A DNA stretch of 21,676 nt, from contig JAOFKK010000005.1 of NCBI GenBank assembly GCA_028040005.1, positions 1-21,676 on the forward strand. Reading direction: 5' to 3'. Origin of the DNA: Rickettsiales bacterium (GTDB lineage Bacteria; Pseudomonadota; Alphaproteobacteria; Rickettsiales; UBA1997). The notes beneath the pieces were generated by a model that was not told the DNA's origin, searched no databases, and was given only the letters and a program-made list of their open reading frames with translations. Below are positions 8,154 to 15,423 of this stretch, one piece after another. Made by a program: the position numbers and the translations under genes. Within the stretch, counting starts at the first letter, position 1. Each line of letters begins with the position of its first letter.

Positions 8154-8537
8154 TTATTTTTTATCTTTTAATTCCCTCTTCTTAAATTCTCCCTCAATTG
8201 AAGCACCATCTTCAACAATCAATGAATTATAAATAAATTTACCACTAACAGCTGCTTTTTTAGAAACTTTGATATTGTTAACATCTAAATTGCCAGAAAA
8301 ATTACCCTGAATATCAATAAAGTCAGAAGATATATCGCCTTCGCATTTACCCTTTTCTCTAATAACTACAGAATTGGCAATTATGGTGCCATTTACTTTA
8401 CCTTCTACCTCTAGCAGTCCAGAGCTTTCTATTTTACCTTCAATATACATATCGGAAGCTATAATAGATGGCATAGAGTTTTTAATTAAATCTGTATTTT
8501 TAATTATTTTATTTATTTGCGTGCGAACTTGTTTCAT
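8154..8537 (-). CDS. Bactofilin
   Basis: Cytoskeletal protein that polymerises without nucleotide and often lies under the inner membrane, where it positions cell-wall enzymes. Residues ~22-115 contain the repeated short strands of the bactofilin beta-helix: IASDMYIEGKIESSGLLEVEGKVNGTI and later GNFSGNLDVNNIKVSKKAAVSGKF, with regular hydrophobic/Gly spacing. Flanking termini are short, basic and disordered-looking. Length 127 is typical. It sits 13 nt downstream of an M23 peptidase; bactofilin/M23 gene pairs are a recurring arrangement in proteobacteria (for example the cell-shape modules of Helicobacter and the stalk or curvature systems of alphaproteobacteria), so the two products probably work together. 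Confidence 0.93.
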   Translation of the reverse strand: MKQVRTQINKIIKNTDLIKNSMPSIIASDMYIEGKIESSGLLEVEGKVNGTIIANSVVIREKGKCEGDISSDFIDIQGNFSGNLDVNNIKVSKKAAVSGKFIYNSLIVEDGASIEGEFKKRELKDKK

Positions 8538-8550
8538 AATTTAAACTTCT

Positions 8551-9723
8551 TTAGAATATTTTTTGACCAACTTTTAAAAATTTCTTAGGATCTATTGCTC
8601 TATCCTTATAGCGAATTTCGTAATGTAAGTGATGTCCAGTGCTTCTGCCAGTATTGCCTTGCGTACCAATAATATGACCCTTATCAACAATATCACCTTT
8701 TTTAACTTTAATTTTGTCTAAGTGAGCATATCTAGTTTTAATGTCAAAGCCGTGATCAATGGTGACCATATTACCATAATCATAAAATTTACCAGCAAAA
8801 ATGACCTTACCTGCAGATGGAGATATTATTTTTTCATTTAAGGATGATCCCACAAAATCAGTACCTCTATGCATCATTTTATGGTTATTGATTGGATCGA
8901 TTCTATGGCCAAAATTACTTGAAATATAATAATTTTGCATTGGTTTAGAAATAGGAAGGTAATTTAAGATTGTTTCCAAATCATTTAAATATCCAACCTT
9001 ATTATTAACGGAGGTTAAGATATTTTTTGAATTTGGATATTGTTCAATTATGTTATCTTCAACAGGACCACCTTGAGCTATAAGATCATCAGAGTCTTTG
9101 CCTATTAATACAATATCGCTATTATCAATGTCATTTTCATCCTTTTCCAAGTGACCATCTGGAAAGTCAATTCCGGTTAATAAGAGGGTTTTTTCAATGT
9201 CAATGATTCTGTTTTGTACTGATTTTGAGATATTATCCTGTAAAATTTTAGCTTCAACAAATTGATCAACAATTTGACGACTTTCTTCATCAAGCTTAAT
9301 AGTGTTAAAAGCATTTTTAAATTTATCGATACTTAGGCTGCTAATTTTTGGAACAGATTTTTTATTTTTAACATGATCATAATCCGATATTAAATTAAAA
9401 TAGCTATCAATCTTGACTAAATATGAATTTAGAGAATTGATCTCGGTTTTAAAGTTATTATTAGCCTTTTTAAGATTAATAATTTTGTCATTTTTCAGAG
9501 CAATAATATTGTTATTATTCCAAGATTTTGCAAATAAGAATAAAATTAATATTCCTGTTATAAATATTGCAATTTGTAAAGATGACCCGATTTGATAATT
9601 TTTGATAGAATTATCTGATATTAGAACTAGTTTTTTAGGCGCAAATAGAAATTTATATGCATTTTTGGATAAAAATATTAAATATCTAAGGATTATAGAT
9701 AATAAAGAATATATTTTAATCAT
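8551..9723 (-). CDS. M23 family metallopeptidase, membrane-anchored
   Basis: Zinc peptidoglycan endopeptidase of the LytM/M23 family. A short basic N-terminus precedes a membrane helix at about 50-66 (QIAIFITGILILFLFA). A probable coiled-coil or helical region spans about 75-180. The catalytic domain is at about 265-385, with zinc ligands H285 and D289 (HRGTDF) and H367, plus H334 (YAHLD) and H365 (HHLHYE). All are present, so it is likely an active enzyme rather than a degenerate activator. Length 390. It is the first gene of the seven-gene run and is followed by bactofilin, a partner in known cell-shape systems. The ATG at 9723 has no Shine-Dalgarno sequence. Confidence 0.94.
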   Translation of the reverse strand: MIKIYSLLSIILRYLIFLSKNAYKFLFAPKKLVLISDNSIKNYQIGSSLQIAIFITGILILFLFAKSWNNNNIIALKNDKIINLKKANNNFKTEINSLNSYLVKIDSYFNLISDYDHVKNKKSVPKISSLSIDKFKNAFNTIKLDEESRQIVDQFVEAKILQDNISKSVQNRIIDIEKTLLLTGIDFPDGHLEKDENDIDNSDIVLIGKDSDDLIAQGGPVEDNIIEQYPNSKNILTSVNNKVGYLNDLETILNYLPISKPMQNYYISSNFGHRIDPINNHKMMHRGTDFVGSSLNEKIISPSAGKVIFAGKFYDYGNMVTIDHGFDIKTRYAHLDKIKVKKGDIVDKGHIIGTQGNTGRSTGHHLHYEIRYKDRAIDPKKFLKVGQKIF

Positions 9724-9756
9724 TAATAAAGTTTTTTAGATAAAATTTTTAATTAG

Positions 9757-9762
9757 ATTATA
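9757..9762 (-). promoter_or_regulatory. Candidate -10 element for the envelope operon
   Basis: On the minus strand a perfect TATAAT lies 34 nt upstream of the M23 peptidase ATG, in a sensible position for the single promoter of the run that ends at 2944. No good -35 is seen at 16-18 nt spacing, and in DNA this AT-rich a chance match is plausible. Confidence 0.35.
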
Positions 9763-9799
9763 TACTAAACTAGTTTTAATTTATTTAATTACCACCGAA

Positions 9800-9878
9800 C
9801 TGCTTACCCATTCATTGGGAATTTACCTAAAGGCTCTTCAATTTAAGTCTGCCTGAATAGCAGCTTAAAATTAAGCAG
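9800..9878. other. Branched inverted-repeat structure in the 9724-9996 intergenic gap
   Basis: The 273-nt gap between the divergent M23 peptidase and uracil-DNA glycosylase genes holds no ORF I can support. It contains an outer stem (CTGCTTA at 9800-9806 with TAAGCAG at 9872-9878) enclosing two hairpins: CCCA/TGGG at 9807-9819 with a 5-nt loop, and a 10-bp stem with one bulged base at 9842-9869 (TTTAAG-t-CTGC with GCAGCTTAAA). The segment between them (9820-9841) holds AAAGGCTCTTCA. It is richer in G and C than its flanks. It could be a small RNA, a regulatory leader or a mobile palindromic element; it matches no RNA family I can recall. Confidence 0.45.
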
Positions 9879-9881
9879 AAA

Positions 9882-9926
9882 GTAAAATAATTTATTTTAC
9901 AAATTTACATTTGTTAAAATATTTTA
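9882..9926. repeat. Two AT-rich palindromes
   Basis: A 19-nt palindrome (9882-9900, arms GTAAAATAA/TTATTTTAC around one T) is followed by a 12-nt perfect palindrome (9915-9926, TAAAATATTTTA). Their arms are similar. They lie between the branched structure and the uracil-DNA glycosylase start and could be operator sites, but simple AT composition makes such palindromes easier to get by chance. Confidence 0.35.
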
Positions 9927-9996
9927 CACTCTGATTAATATGATTGATAATTTATTTTATATATGAGATATTATGAATAATTAAATTTAATTCGCA

Positions 9997-10815
9997 ATGA
10001 ATAATATTATAAAATTACATCAAGAATTCGGTATTGATGAGATAATATCGGACAAGCCTATTAATCGCTTTCAATTAAAAAGGGAAATAGAAGATCAGAA
10101 AAGCGATAATAAGGACGGTATGGATTATAAAAAACTAACTTCATTTGATGCAATTAACAAGCTGGCTGATAAAAATAAAAAAATTACCCATGATAGTTTA
10201 ACGCCAATTAATGAAATTATCAAAGAAGCAAGAATATTAGCAGATAATGCTCAAAATATAGAAGAATTAAAGGATATCATTACAAATTTTGAAGGATGCT
10301 CGCTTAAAAAAATGGCAACTAATACTGTTTTTGCTGATGGCAATCCTAATTCTGAAATTATGGTAATTGGCGAAGCTCCTGCTAATGATGAAGATTTACA
10401 GGGAATTCCATTTTGTGGCGATTCTGGGCAATTATTAAACGCAATGTTTCAAGCTATTAATATTGCAAGGGAAGATCTTTATATTAGCAATATATTATTT
10501 TGGAGACCTCCGGGTAATCGTCGTCCAACAAAGGATGAGATAGAAATTTGCCGTCCATTTGTTGAAAAACATATAGCTCTTATAAAGCCGAAATTAATTA
10601 TTTTAATGGGTGCTAGCGCTATGATTCAAATGACAGATACCAAAAAAACAATTACTCAATTAAGGGGTAAATTTTTAGAATATAATAATTGCTATTTAGA
10701 GCAAGATATTCAGATTATTACTATGTTTCACCCATCATATCTTATTAGGCAGCCGATAAAAAAGAAGCTTGCATGGAAAGATTTACTTAATATTAAAGAA
10801 TTTATTAACAAATGA
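9997..10815 (+). CDS. Uracil-DNA glycosylase, family 4-like
   Basis: Excises uracil from DNA in base-excision repair. The first ~95 residues are a charged, helical extension of unclear role. The catalytic domain then shows GCSLKKMATNTVFADG, GEAPANDEDLQGIPFCG (125-141; the GEAPG..E..G.PF motif of families 4/5, with Ala in place of the usual second Gly), and MFHPSYLIRQ (HPSYL at 245-249, the leucine-loop motif). Family 4 enzymes usually bind a 4Fe-4S cluster; Cys101 and Cys185 (EICRPF) are plausible ligands, whereas the CxxC pair of classic members is not obvious, so cluster binding is uncertain. The gene overlaps dgt by 4 nt (ATGA), implying translational coupling. Both products limit damage or misuse of DNA precursors. 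Confidence 0.88.
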   Translation: MNNIIKLHQEFGIDEIISDKPINRFQLKREIEDQKSDNKDGMDYKKLTSFDAINKLADKNKKITHDSLTPINEIIKEARILADNAQNIEELKDIITNFEGCSLKKMATNTVFADGNPNSEIMVIGEAPANDEDLQGIPFCGDSGQLLNAMFQAINIAREDLYISNILFWRPPGNRRPTKDEIEICRPFVEKHIALIKPKLIILMGASAMIQMTDTKKTITQLRGKFLEYNNCYLEQDIQIITMFHPSYLIRQPIKKKLAWKDLLNIKEFINK

Positions 10816-11975
10816 TTGATTTTAAATTAACATCCTTTGCTACTGATGAGTCAAAATCAAAAGGCAGGCACTACAAAGAATCAAGATCTGGTAAAAAATA
10901 TCGTTCTACTTTTGGTAATGATCGTGATCGTATTATTAATTCTTCATCTTTTAGAAGGTTGCAATATAAAACTCAGGTTTTTATTAATTATGAGGGGGAT
11001 CATTATCGCACTCGCCTAACTCATTCTTTAGAAGTGGCGCAAATTGCTAGATGGATTGCAACTGCTTTAAAAGTTAATAAGGATTTAGCTGAAATTATAT
11101 CACTTGCTCATGATCTGGGTCACACTCCTTTTGGACATTCTGGCGAGGATATTCTTAATCAAAAAATGAAAAATTTTGGTGGTTTTTCTCATAATGCTCA
11201 CACTTTAAGAATTTTGACTAAATTTGAAAATCATTTTTTGGAATTTGAAGGTCTTAATCTTTCTTGGGAAATGCTAGAAGGGGTTGTAAAACATAATGGT
11301 GCAATTAAAGATTTATCCAAAACTCATTCATATATTGCACAATATAATGAAGAATTTGATTTAGATTTATCAAGGAATCCTTCAATTGAGGCGCAAATTT
11401 CTGCTATTTCCGATGATATTGCATATAGTAATCATGATATTGAAGATGCTCTTCGTGCAAATTTATTTAATATCGAAGACTTATTTGATTTACCATTAAT
11501 TGGCAAAACTTACAAAAATATTTTAGCAAAATATCCTGATATTAGAAGAGAAGTTTTAATTGATGAATCTAAGAGAGAGATAGTTAATATTATGGTCTTA
11601 GATGTTGTTAATCATACATTAAAAAATATTGAAAAATTTAATATTAATTCTCCAGAAGATGTTAGAAACCATAATGATCTTTTGGTTAATTTTTCCGATG
11701 AAATTAAAAATGCAGTTATTACATTAAAAGAATTTTTTAAAGAAAATATATATTTTCATAGCAAGATTAATCGCGTAAGAAATAAATGCGATAATGTTAT
11801 AAGTAAATTATTTGATTTTTATATCCAAAATCCTTCATCTCTTCCGGGTGAGTATCATGAAATGGCAAAGAATATAGATAATAAAAATGATTTAGCAATT
11901 TTAATTTCTGATTATATTGCTGGTATGACCGATCGTTATGCGATAAGAGAATATAAGGAATTATATCAATTTTAG
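10812..11975 (+). CDS. dgt: Deoxyguanosinetriphosphate triphosphohydrolase-like protein (HD domain dNTPase)
   Basis: Hydrolyses dNTPs to the deoxynucleoside and triphosphate, controlling precursor pools. The N-terminus has the family hallmark RIINSSSFRRLQYKTQVF followed by RTRLTHSLEVAQIAR. The HD metal site is complete: H71, H100-D101 (LAHDLGHTPFGHSGE) and Asp201/202 (ISDDIAYSNHD). Length 387 matches the short 'type 2' dGTPase-like proteins of alphaproteobacteria. It overlaps the preceding glycosylase gene by 4 nt. A weak 6-bp hairpin (11972-11988) covers the stop codon, but it has no T-run, so I do not call it a terminator. Confidence 0.95.
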   Translation: MIDFKLTSFATDESKSKGRHYKESRSGKKYRSTFGNDRDRIINSSSFRRLQYKTQVFINYEGDHYRTRLTHSLEVAQIARWIATALKVNKDLAEIISLAHDLGHTPFGHSGEDILNQKMKNFGGFSHNAHTLRILTKFENHFLEFEGLNLSWEMLEGVVKHNGAIKDLSKTHSYIAQYNEEFDLDLSRNPSIEAQISAISDDIAYSNHDIEDALRANLFNIEDLFDLPLIGKTYKNILAKYPDIRREVLIDESKREIVNIMVLDVVNHTLKNIEKFNINSPEDVRNHNDLLVNFSDEIKNAVITLKEFFKENIYFHSKINRVRNKCDNVISKLFDFYIQNPSSLPGEYHEMAKNIDNKNDLAILISDYIAGMTDRYAIREYKELYQF

Positions 11976-11996
11976 AATGAATTTCTAATATTAACC

Positions 11997-12024
11997 CTTG
12001 TAAAAAATTAAATCATAATTATAT
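11997..12024 (+). promoter_or_regulatory. Candidate heat-shock (sigma-32 type) promoter of groESL
   Basis: CTTG at 11997-12000, then 18 nt, then TTATAT at 12019-12024 resembles the alphaproteobacterial RpoH pattern (CTTG, 17-18 nt, C/T-TATNT). Transcription would start near 12031, about 90 nt before the groES ATG. I see no CIRCE inverted repeat (TTAGCACTC...GAGTGCTAA), so HrcA control is not supported in this region. Confidence 0.45.
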
Positions 12025-12025
12025 G

Positions 12026-12106
12026 TTAAGTTAGATTTTGAGGAAATCCTCAATTTAAAAGGCTACTTCATTTTGATAGTGATCTTTTAAATATTTAATA
12101 ACTTAA
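12026..12106. other. Three-way-junction inverted repeat upstream of groES
   Basis: A closing stem (TTAAGTTA 12026-12033 with TAACTTAA 12099-12106) encloses two perfect hairpins: TTGAGG/CCTCAA at 12038-12053 with a 4-nt loop, and TTTAAAAG/CTTTTAAA at 12054-12091 with a 22-nt loop containing GCTACTTCA. It ends 15 nt before the groES ATG, so it may sit in the 5' leader of the chaperonin mRNA. If the promoter called at 11997-12024 is right, transcription would begin inside the first closing arm, which would weaken the outer stem in RNA. It could be a leader regulator (for instance a thermosensor) or a palindromic repeat element. Confidence 0.5.
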
Positions 12107-12121
12107 TTTAACTTACAAATT

Positions 12122-12412
12122 ATGAGTAATATTAAACCATTACATAATAATGTTTTAGTTGAAAGGCTAGAGGCTGAAACTAAAACTGCAGGTGGCATTA
12201 TCATTCCTGATACTGCTAAAGAAAAACCTTCTGAAGGTAAAATTATTGCCGTAGGAAATGGCTCTAAAGATGACAATGGCAAAGCTATTGCTTTAGATGT
12301 TAAAGTTGGTGATAAAGTTCTTTTCGCTAAATGGGGCGGAACTGAAATCAAAGTTGGAGGTAAAGATCTTTTAATCATGAAAGAATCTGATATTTTAGCT
12401 ATAACACAATAA
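12122..12412 (+). CDS. groS: Co-chaperonin GroES
   Basis: Heptameric lid of the GroEL folding chamber. Length 96 is standard. Family features are seen along the whole protein: IKPLHNNVLVERLEAETKTAGGIIIPDTAKEKPSEGKI (mobile loop region around 18-32, with GGIIIPD), then VGDKVLFAKWGGTEIKVGGKDLLIMKESDILAI. It is 9 nt upstream of groEL and forms the usual bicistronic operon. The ATG is preceded by AATT rather than a Shine-Dalgarno sequence, notable for what should be a highly expressed gene. Confidence 0.98.
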   Translation: MSNIKPLHNNVLVERLEAETKTAGGIIIPDTAKEKPSEGKIIAVGNGSKDDNGKAIALDVKVGDKVLFAKWGGTEIKVGGKDLLIMKESDILAITQ

Positions 12413-12421
12413 TTTAAAAAT

Positions 12422-14080
12422 ATGTCAGCAAAAGAAATTTTATTTAATACAGATGCCAGAACAAAAATTTGTGAAGGTGTTAATATAATTGCCGATGCGG
12501 TAAAAGTAACATTAGGCCCAAAAGGTAAAAATGTTATTATCGATAAATCATTTGGCGCCCCAAGAATCACTAAAGATGGTGTTTCAGTTGCCAAGGAGAT
12601 TGAATTAAAAGATAAATTCCAGAATATGGGTGCAGCGATGATTAAAGAAGTTGCTTCTAAAACCAATGATATTGCTGGTGATGGTACTACAACTTCTACT
12701 GTTCTTGCTCAAGCAATTGTTAAAGAAGGTTCAAAATTAGTTGCAACTGGTGTTAATTCAATGGATCTTAAAAGAGGTATTGATTTGGCAGTTGAAAAAG
12801 TTCTTGAAGAATTAAAAAATAACTCAAAAGCAGTTAAAGGTAATTCTGAAATTGCTCAAGTTGCTACAATTTCTGCTAATGGAGATGCTAATATCGGTGA
12901 AAAAATCGCTGATGCAGTTGAAAAAGTTGGTCCAGAAAGCCCAATCACTGTTGAAGAGGCTAAAGGTCTTGATTTTGAAACTAGTATTGTTGAAGGTATG
13001 AATTTTGACAGAGGATATTTATCTCCTTATTTTGTTACAAATTCAGAAAAAATGACTGTTGAATTCGAAAATCCTTATATTTTAATTTTCGAAAAGAAAA
13101 TCACAAATTTACAGCCATTAGTTACAATTTTGGAGGCTGTTGCACAATCTGGCAGACCATTATTAATTATCGCTGAAGATATTGAGGGAGAGGCTCTTGC
13201 TGCTCTTGTTATCAATAAATTAAGAGGTGGTTTAAAAATCGCTGCTGTTAAAGCTCCAGGTTTTGGTGATAGAAGAAAAGCAATGTTAGAAGATATCGCT
13301 TGCTTAACTAAAGGTCAGTTAATTGCTGAAGATCTTGGTATGAGTCTTGAAACTACTACTTTAGAACAATTAGGTTCTGCTAAAAAAGTTATAGTTACTA
13401 AGGAAGAAACTACCATCATTGATGGTGCCGCTTCTGATTCTGATGTTGAATCAAGATGTAGCCAAATTAAACAACAAATTGAAGAAACTACTTCTGATTA
13501 TGATTGTGAAAAATTACAAGAAAGATTAGCTAAGCTTTCTGGTGGTGTTGCGATTTTAAAAGTTGGTGGTGCAACTGAAGTTGAGCTTAAAGAAAAGAAA
13601 GACCGTGTTGAAGATGCTCTTGCTGCAACTAGAGCTGCAATGCAAGAAGGTATTATTGCTGGTGGTGGATCTGCTCTTCTTTATGCAACTAAAATTTTAG
13701 ATGGTGTAAAAACTGAAAATGAAGATCAAAATAGCGGTATTAATATCGTTAAAAAGGCTCTTGCTGCACCAATTCGTCAAATCGCTGAAAATGCTGGTTT
13801 TGACGGAGCTGTTGTTGCTAATGAAGTTTCTATCAAAAATGATAAGGAATATGGTTATAATGCTCAAACTGGAAAATATGTAAATATGTTCAAGGATGGT
13901 GTTATTGACCCTGTTAAAGTTGTTAGATCTGCACTTCAAGATGCTGCTTCAATTGCTTCTTTATTAATTACTACTGAAGCTGCGATTGTTGATGCTGAAT
14001 CTGAAGCTGGTGCTGGTGCTGGCGCTGCAATGCCTCCAATGGGTGGCATGGGTGGAATGCCTGGCATGGGTGGATTCTAA
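12422..14080 (+). CDS. groL: Chaperonin GroEL
   Basis: ATP-driven cage for protein folding in the cytoplasm. The full-length 552-residue protein has the equatorial ATP-binding signatures TLGPKGKNV and AGDGTTTSTVLAQAI, the apical segment EDIEGEALAALVINKLRGGL, AAVKAPGFGDRRKAMLEDIA, the signature-like RVEDALAATRAAMQEGIIAGGG, and a C-terminal GGM tail (MPPMGGMGGMPGMGGF). No degeneration is seen. Codon choice is less biased to A/T at variable sites than in neighbours (for example repeated GCT and GGT), consistent with high expression. The downstream gap to the convergent mrp gene has strong hairpins, but the only one followed by a T-run faces the other strand. Confidence 0.99.
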   Translation: MSAKEILFNTDARTKICEGVNIIADAVKVTLGPKGKNVIIDKSFGAPRITKDGVSVAKEIELKDKFQNMGAAMIKEVASKTNDIAGDGTTTSTVLAQAIVKEGSKLVATGVNSMDLKRGIDLAVEKVLEELKNNSKAVKGNSEIAQVATISANGDANIGEKIADAVEKVGPESPITVEEAKGLDFETSIVEGMNFDRGYLSPYFVTNSEKMTVEFENPYILIFEKKITNLQPLVTILEAVAQSGRPLLIIAEDIEGEALAALVINKLRGGLKIAAVKAPGFGDRRKAMLEDIACLTKGQLIAEDLGMSLETTTLEQLGSAKKVIVTKEETTIIDGAASDSDVESRCSQIKQQIEETTSDYDCEKLQERLAKLSGGVAILKVGGATEVELKEKKDRVEDALAATRAAMQEGIIAGGGSALLYATKILDGVKTENEDQNSGINIVKKALAAPIRQIAENAGFDGAVVANEVSIKNDKEYGYNAQTGKYVNMFKDGVIDPVKVVRSALQDAASIASLLITTEAAIVDAESEAGAGAGAAMPPMGGMGGMPGMGGF

Positions 14081-14098
14081 TTCATTTTAGAAGAGCCG

Positions 14099-14166
14099 AT
14101 TTTAATAAAAACTCCCCTTGAAGATAAATTTTATTAGAAATAAAATTTATCGTAACATAGGGGAGT
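14099..14166 (-). terminator. Intrinsic-terminator-like hairpin downstream of mrp
   Basis: On the minus strand a 7-bp GC-rich stem (ACTCCCC 14111-14117 with GGGGAGT 14160-14166) is followed by TTTTTATT, as expected for a Rho-independent terminator of mrp. The enclosed loop itself contains a perfect 13-bp AT-rich stem (14123-14135 with 14139-14151, 3-nt loop), which makes it longer than a typical terminator. Confidence 0.6.
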
Positions 14167-14187
14167 CAAATTAGCATAGCTAATTTG
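14167..14187. repeat. Perfect 9-bp hairpin
   Basis: CAAATTAGC (14167-14175) and GCTAATTTG (14179-14187) form a perfect stem with a 3-nt loop, abutting the preceding hairpin. No T-run follows on either strand, so it does not look like a classical terminator; it may help stop or stabilise the groESL transcript. Confidence 0.45.
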
Positions 14188-14202
14188 GTGGGGTACGCGA
14201 TA

Positions 14203-14248
14203 TCACAACGCAACACAGACAATCCAGTTACCTCCTGTCACAACGCAA
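14203..14248. repeat. 11-bp direct repeat in a GC-richer patch
   Basis: TCACAACGCAA occurs at 14203-14213 and again at 14238-14248 (period 35). The patch from about 14188 to 14248 is visibly richer in G and C than the rest of the gap and includes CAATCCAGTTACCTCCTG (14219-14236). On the minus strand this reads like a decayed copy of the 'TTGCG...GGATTG' dispersed intergenic repeats I remember from rickettsial and other genomes; that likeness is from memory only. Two copies do not make a CRISPR. Confidence 0.4.
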
Positions 14249-14259
14249 AAAACTATAAG

Positions 14260-15288
14260 CTATTTAATAGAGCCTAATATATTTTCAGCAATTTTTCCAA
14301 ATTCCATCGCAATATCGGAGGATTTTTCTTTATGGCAAATTGGCTCCCTTTGATCATTAGAATTATTGATATTTTCATCAATTGCAATTTCCCCTAAAAA
14401 ATCTATTCCATGCTCTATCGCTAAATTTCTAATGTTATTTTTGCCAAAAATATATCTTTTATCATTTTTTCCCGTTCTTAAGTAAGACATATTTTCTACA
14501 ATGCCTGAAATTTTAATGTTTAATTTTTCATACATGTCAATTGATTTAACTAAGTCAATAACAGCAATTTGGGATGGGGTAGAAACTAGAACAACAGAAT
14601 CTATATCAAATTTTTGCATCATAGTTAAGTGAACATCGCCAGTTCCTGGGGGTAGATCAATAATCATAATATCAATATCTTGCCATAAGGTACCATTAAT
14701 CATTTGATTAAGCGCTTTAGTAATCATTGCCCCGCGCCAAATTGCGGCCGATTCTTTTTCAAATAATGAGCCCATAGATATAATTTTTATCCCATAATTT
14801 GTTAATGGAATTATTTTACCATTTTCAAATTTAGGTTTTTCATTTAAATTCATTAGATAGGCTAGTGAGGGGCCGTAAATATCAGCATCGACTAATGCAG
14901 TTTTTAATCCAATACGATTAAAGCTAATTGCTAAATTAGCTGCAATTGTTGATTTTCCTACGCCACCCTTGGCTGAAGAAATTGCTATAATTTTTTTTAC
15001 ACCCGTTACCTTGGAAGTTGTTTGAGCAGATTTTAATTTTTTATCGGAGGTTAAAAAAACAGATATTTTGGTTGAGAATTTTTCTGTAATTTTTGTAATT
15101 ATCAATTCTTCTAATTCTGCAGCAGATTCTTTTGTAAAATTGCGACCTGAAAGATCGATAAAAATATCAATATTATTATTATCTTTAATGGTAATTTTGG
15201 GATGAAAGCCAAAAGATTGCAATTTTTGATCCATGAAATTAATTTGGTTAAAGATTGCCAAAACCGCTTTTTCTTTTAGGAATTTCAT
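14260..15288 (-). CDS. mrp: Mrp/ApbC family P-loop Fe-S cluster carrier ATPase
   Basis: Cytoplasmic MinD-like ATPase that carries or transfers iron-sulfur clusters. Residues 1-80 are a divergent MIP18/DUF59-type N-terminal domain. The ATPase domain has the deviant Walker A SSAKGGVGKST (104-114), DADIYGPSL (switch I region) and DIMIIDLPPGTGDVHLT (Walker B region). Family members often have a CxxC motif after ENMSY; here the segment is ENMSYLRTGKNDKRYIFG with no cysteine, as I recall for other alphaproteobacterial Mrp proteins, so cluster binding would need other ligands. Length 342. It is convergent with groEL and divergent from virB3; its ATG follows AATT. Confidence 0.9.
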   Translation of the reverse strand: MKFLKEKAVLAIFNQINFMDQKLQSFGFHPKITIKDNNNIDIFIDLSGRNFTKESAAELEELIITKITEKFSTKISVFLTSDKKLKSAQTTSKVTGVKKIIAISSAKGGVGKSTIAANLAISFNRIGLKTALVDADIYGPSLAYLMNLNEKPKFENGKIIPLTNYGIKIISMGSLFEKESAAIWRGAMITKALNQMINGTLWQDIDIMIIDLPPGTGDVHLTMMQKFDIDSVVLVSTPSQIAVIDLVKSIDMYEKLNIKISGIVENMSYLRTGKNDKRYIFGKNNIRNLAIEHGIDFLGEIAIDENINNSNDQREPICHKEKSSDIAMEFGKIAENILGSIK

Positions 15289-15321
15289 AATTATCGTAAA
15301 AAAGATTGAAAAATATTATTA

Positions 15322-15389
15322 TTTAATACTAAATAGTATTAAAGAGACCTTTGTATAATCAAACTACTTCAATTATGCAAAACTCTCTT
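15322..15389. other. Two adjacent hairpins in the mrp-virB3 divergent gap
   Basis: The first hairpin has perfect 9-bp arms (TTTAATACT 15322-15330, AGTATTAAA 15335-15343) around a 4-nt loop. The second pairs AAGAGA (15342-15347) with TCTCTT (15384-15389) and, after a 2x2 mismatch, a 10-bp stem (15350-15359 with 15372-15381, one G-T pair); its 12-nt loop reads CAAACTACTTCA. The first shares two bases with the second, so they may compete. They lie in the 135-nt region that must hold both divergent promoters. The loop resembles the loop sequence GGCTACTTCA in the element before groES. Confidence 0.45.
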
Positions 15390-15423
15390 AAATATCTTTT
15401 AAAAATAAAATAATATAGTAATT

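Noticed and set aside
12000..12121. CIRCE operator upstream of groES
   Set aside because: No match to the TTAGCACTC-N9-GAGTGCTAA pattern; the inverted repeats present are unrelated.
12103..12666. 187-codon ORF on the minus strand across groES and the start of groEL
   Set aside because: It lies antisense to two unmistakable genes, and its repetitive hydrophobic translation is the mirror of their codon bias.
14203..14248. Possible minimal CRISPR (two 11-bp repeats, 24-nt spacing)
   Set aside because: Only two copies, repeat too short, no cas genes nearby.
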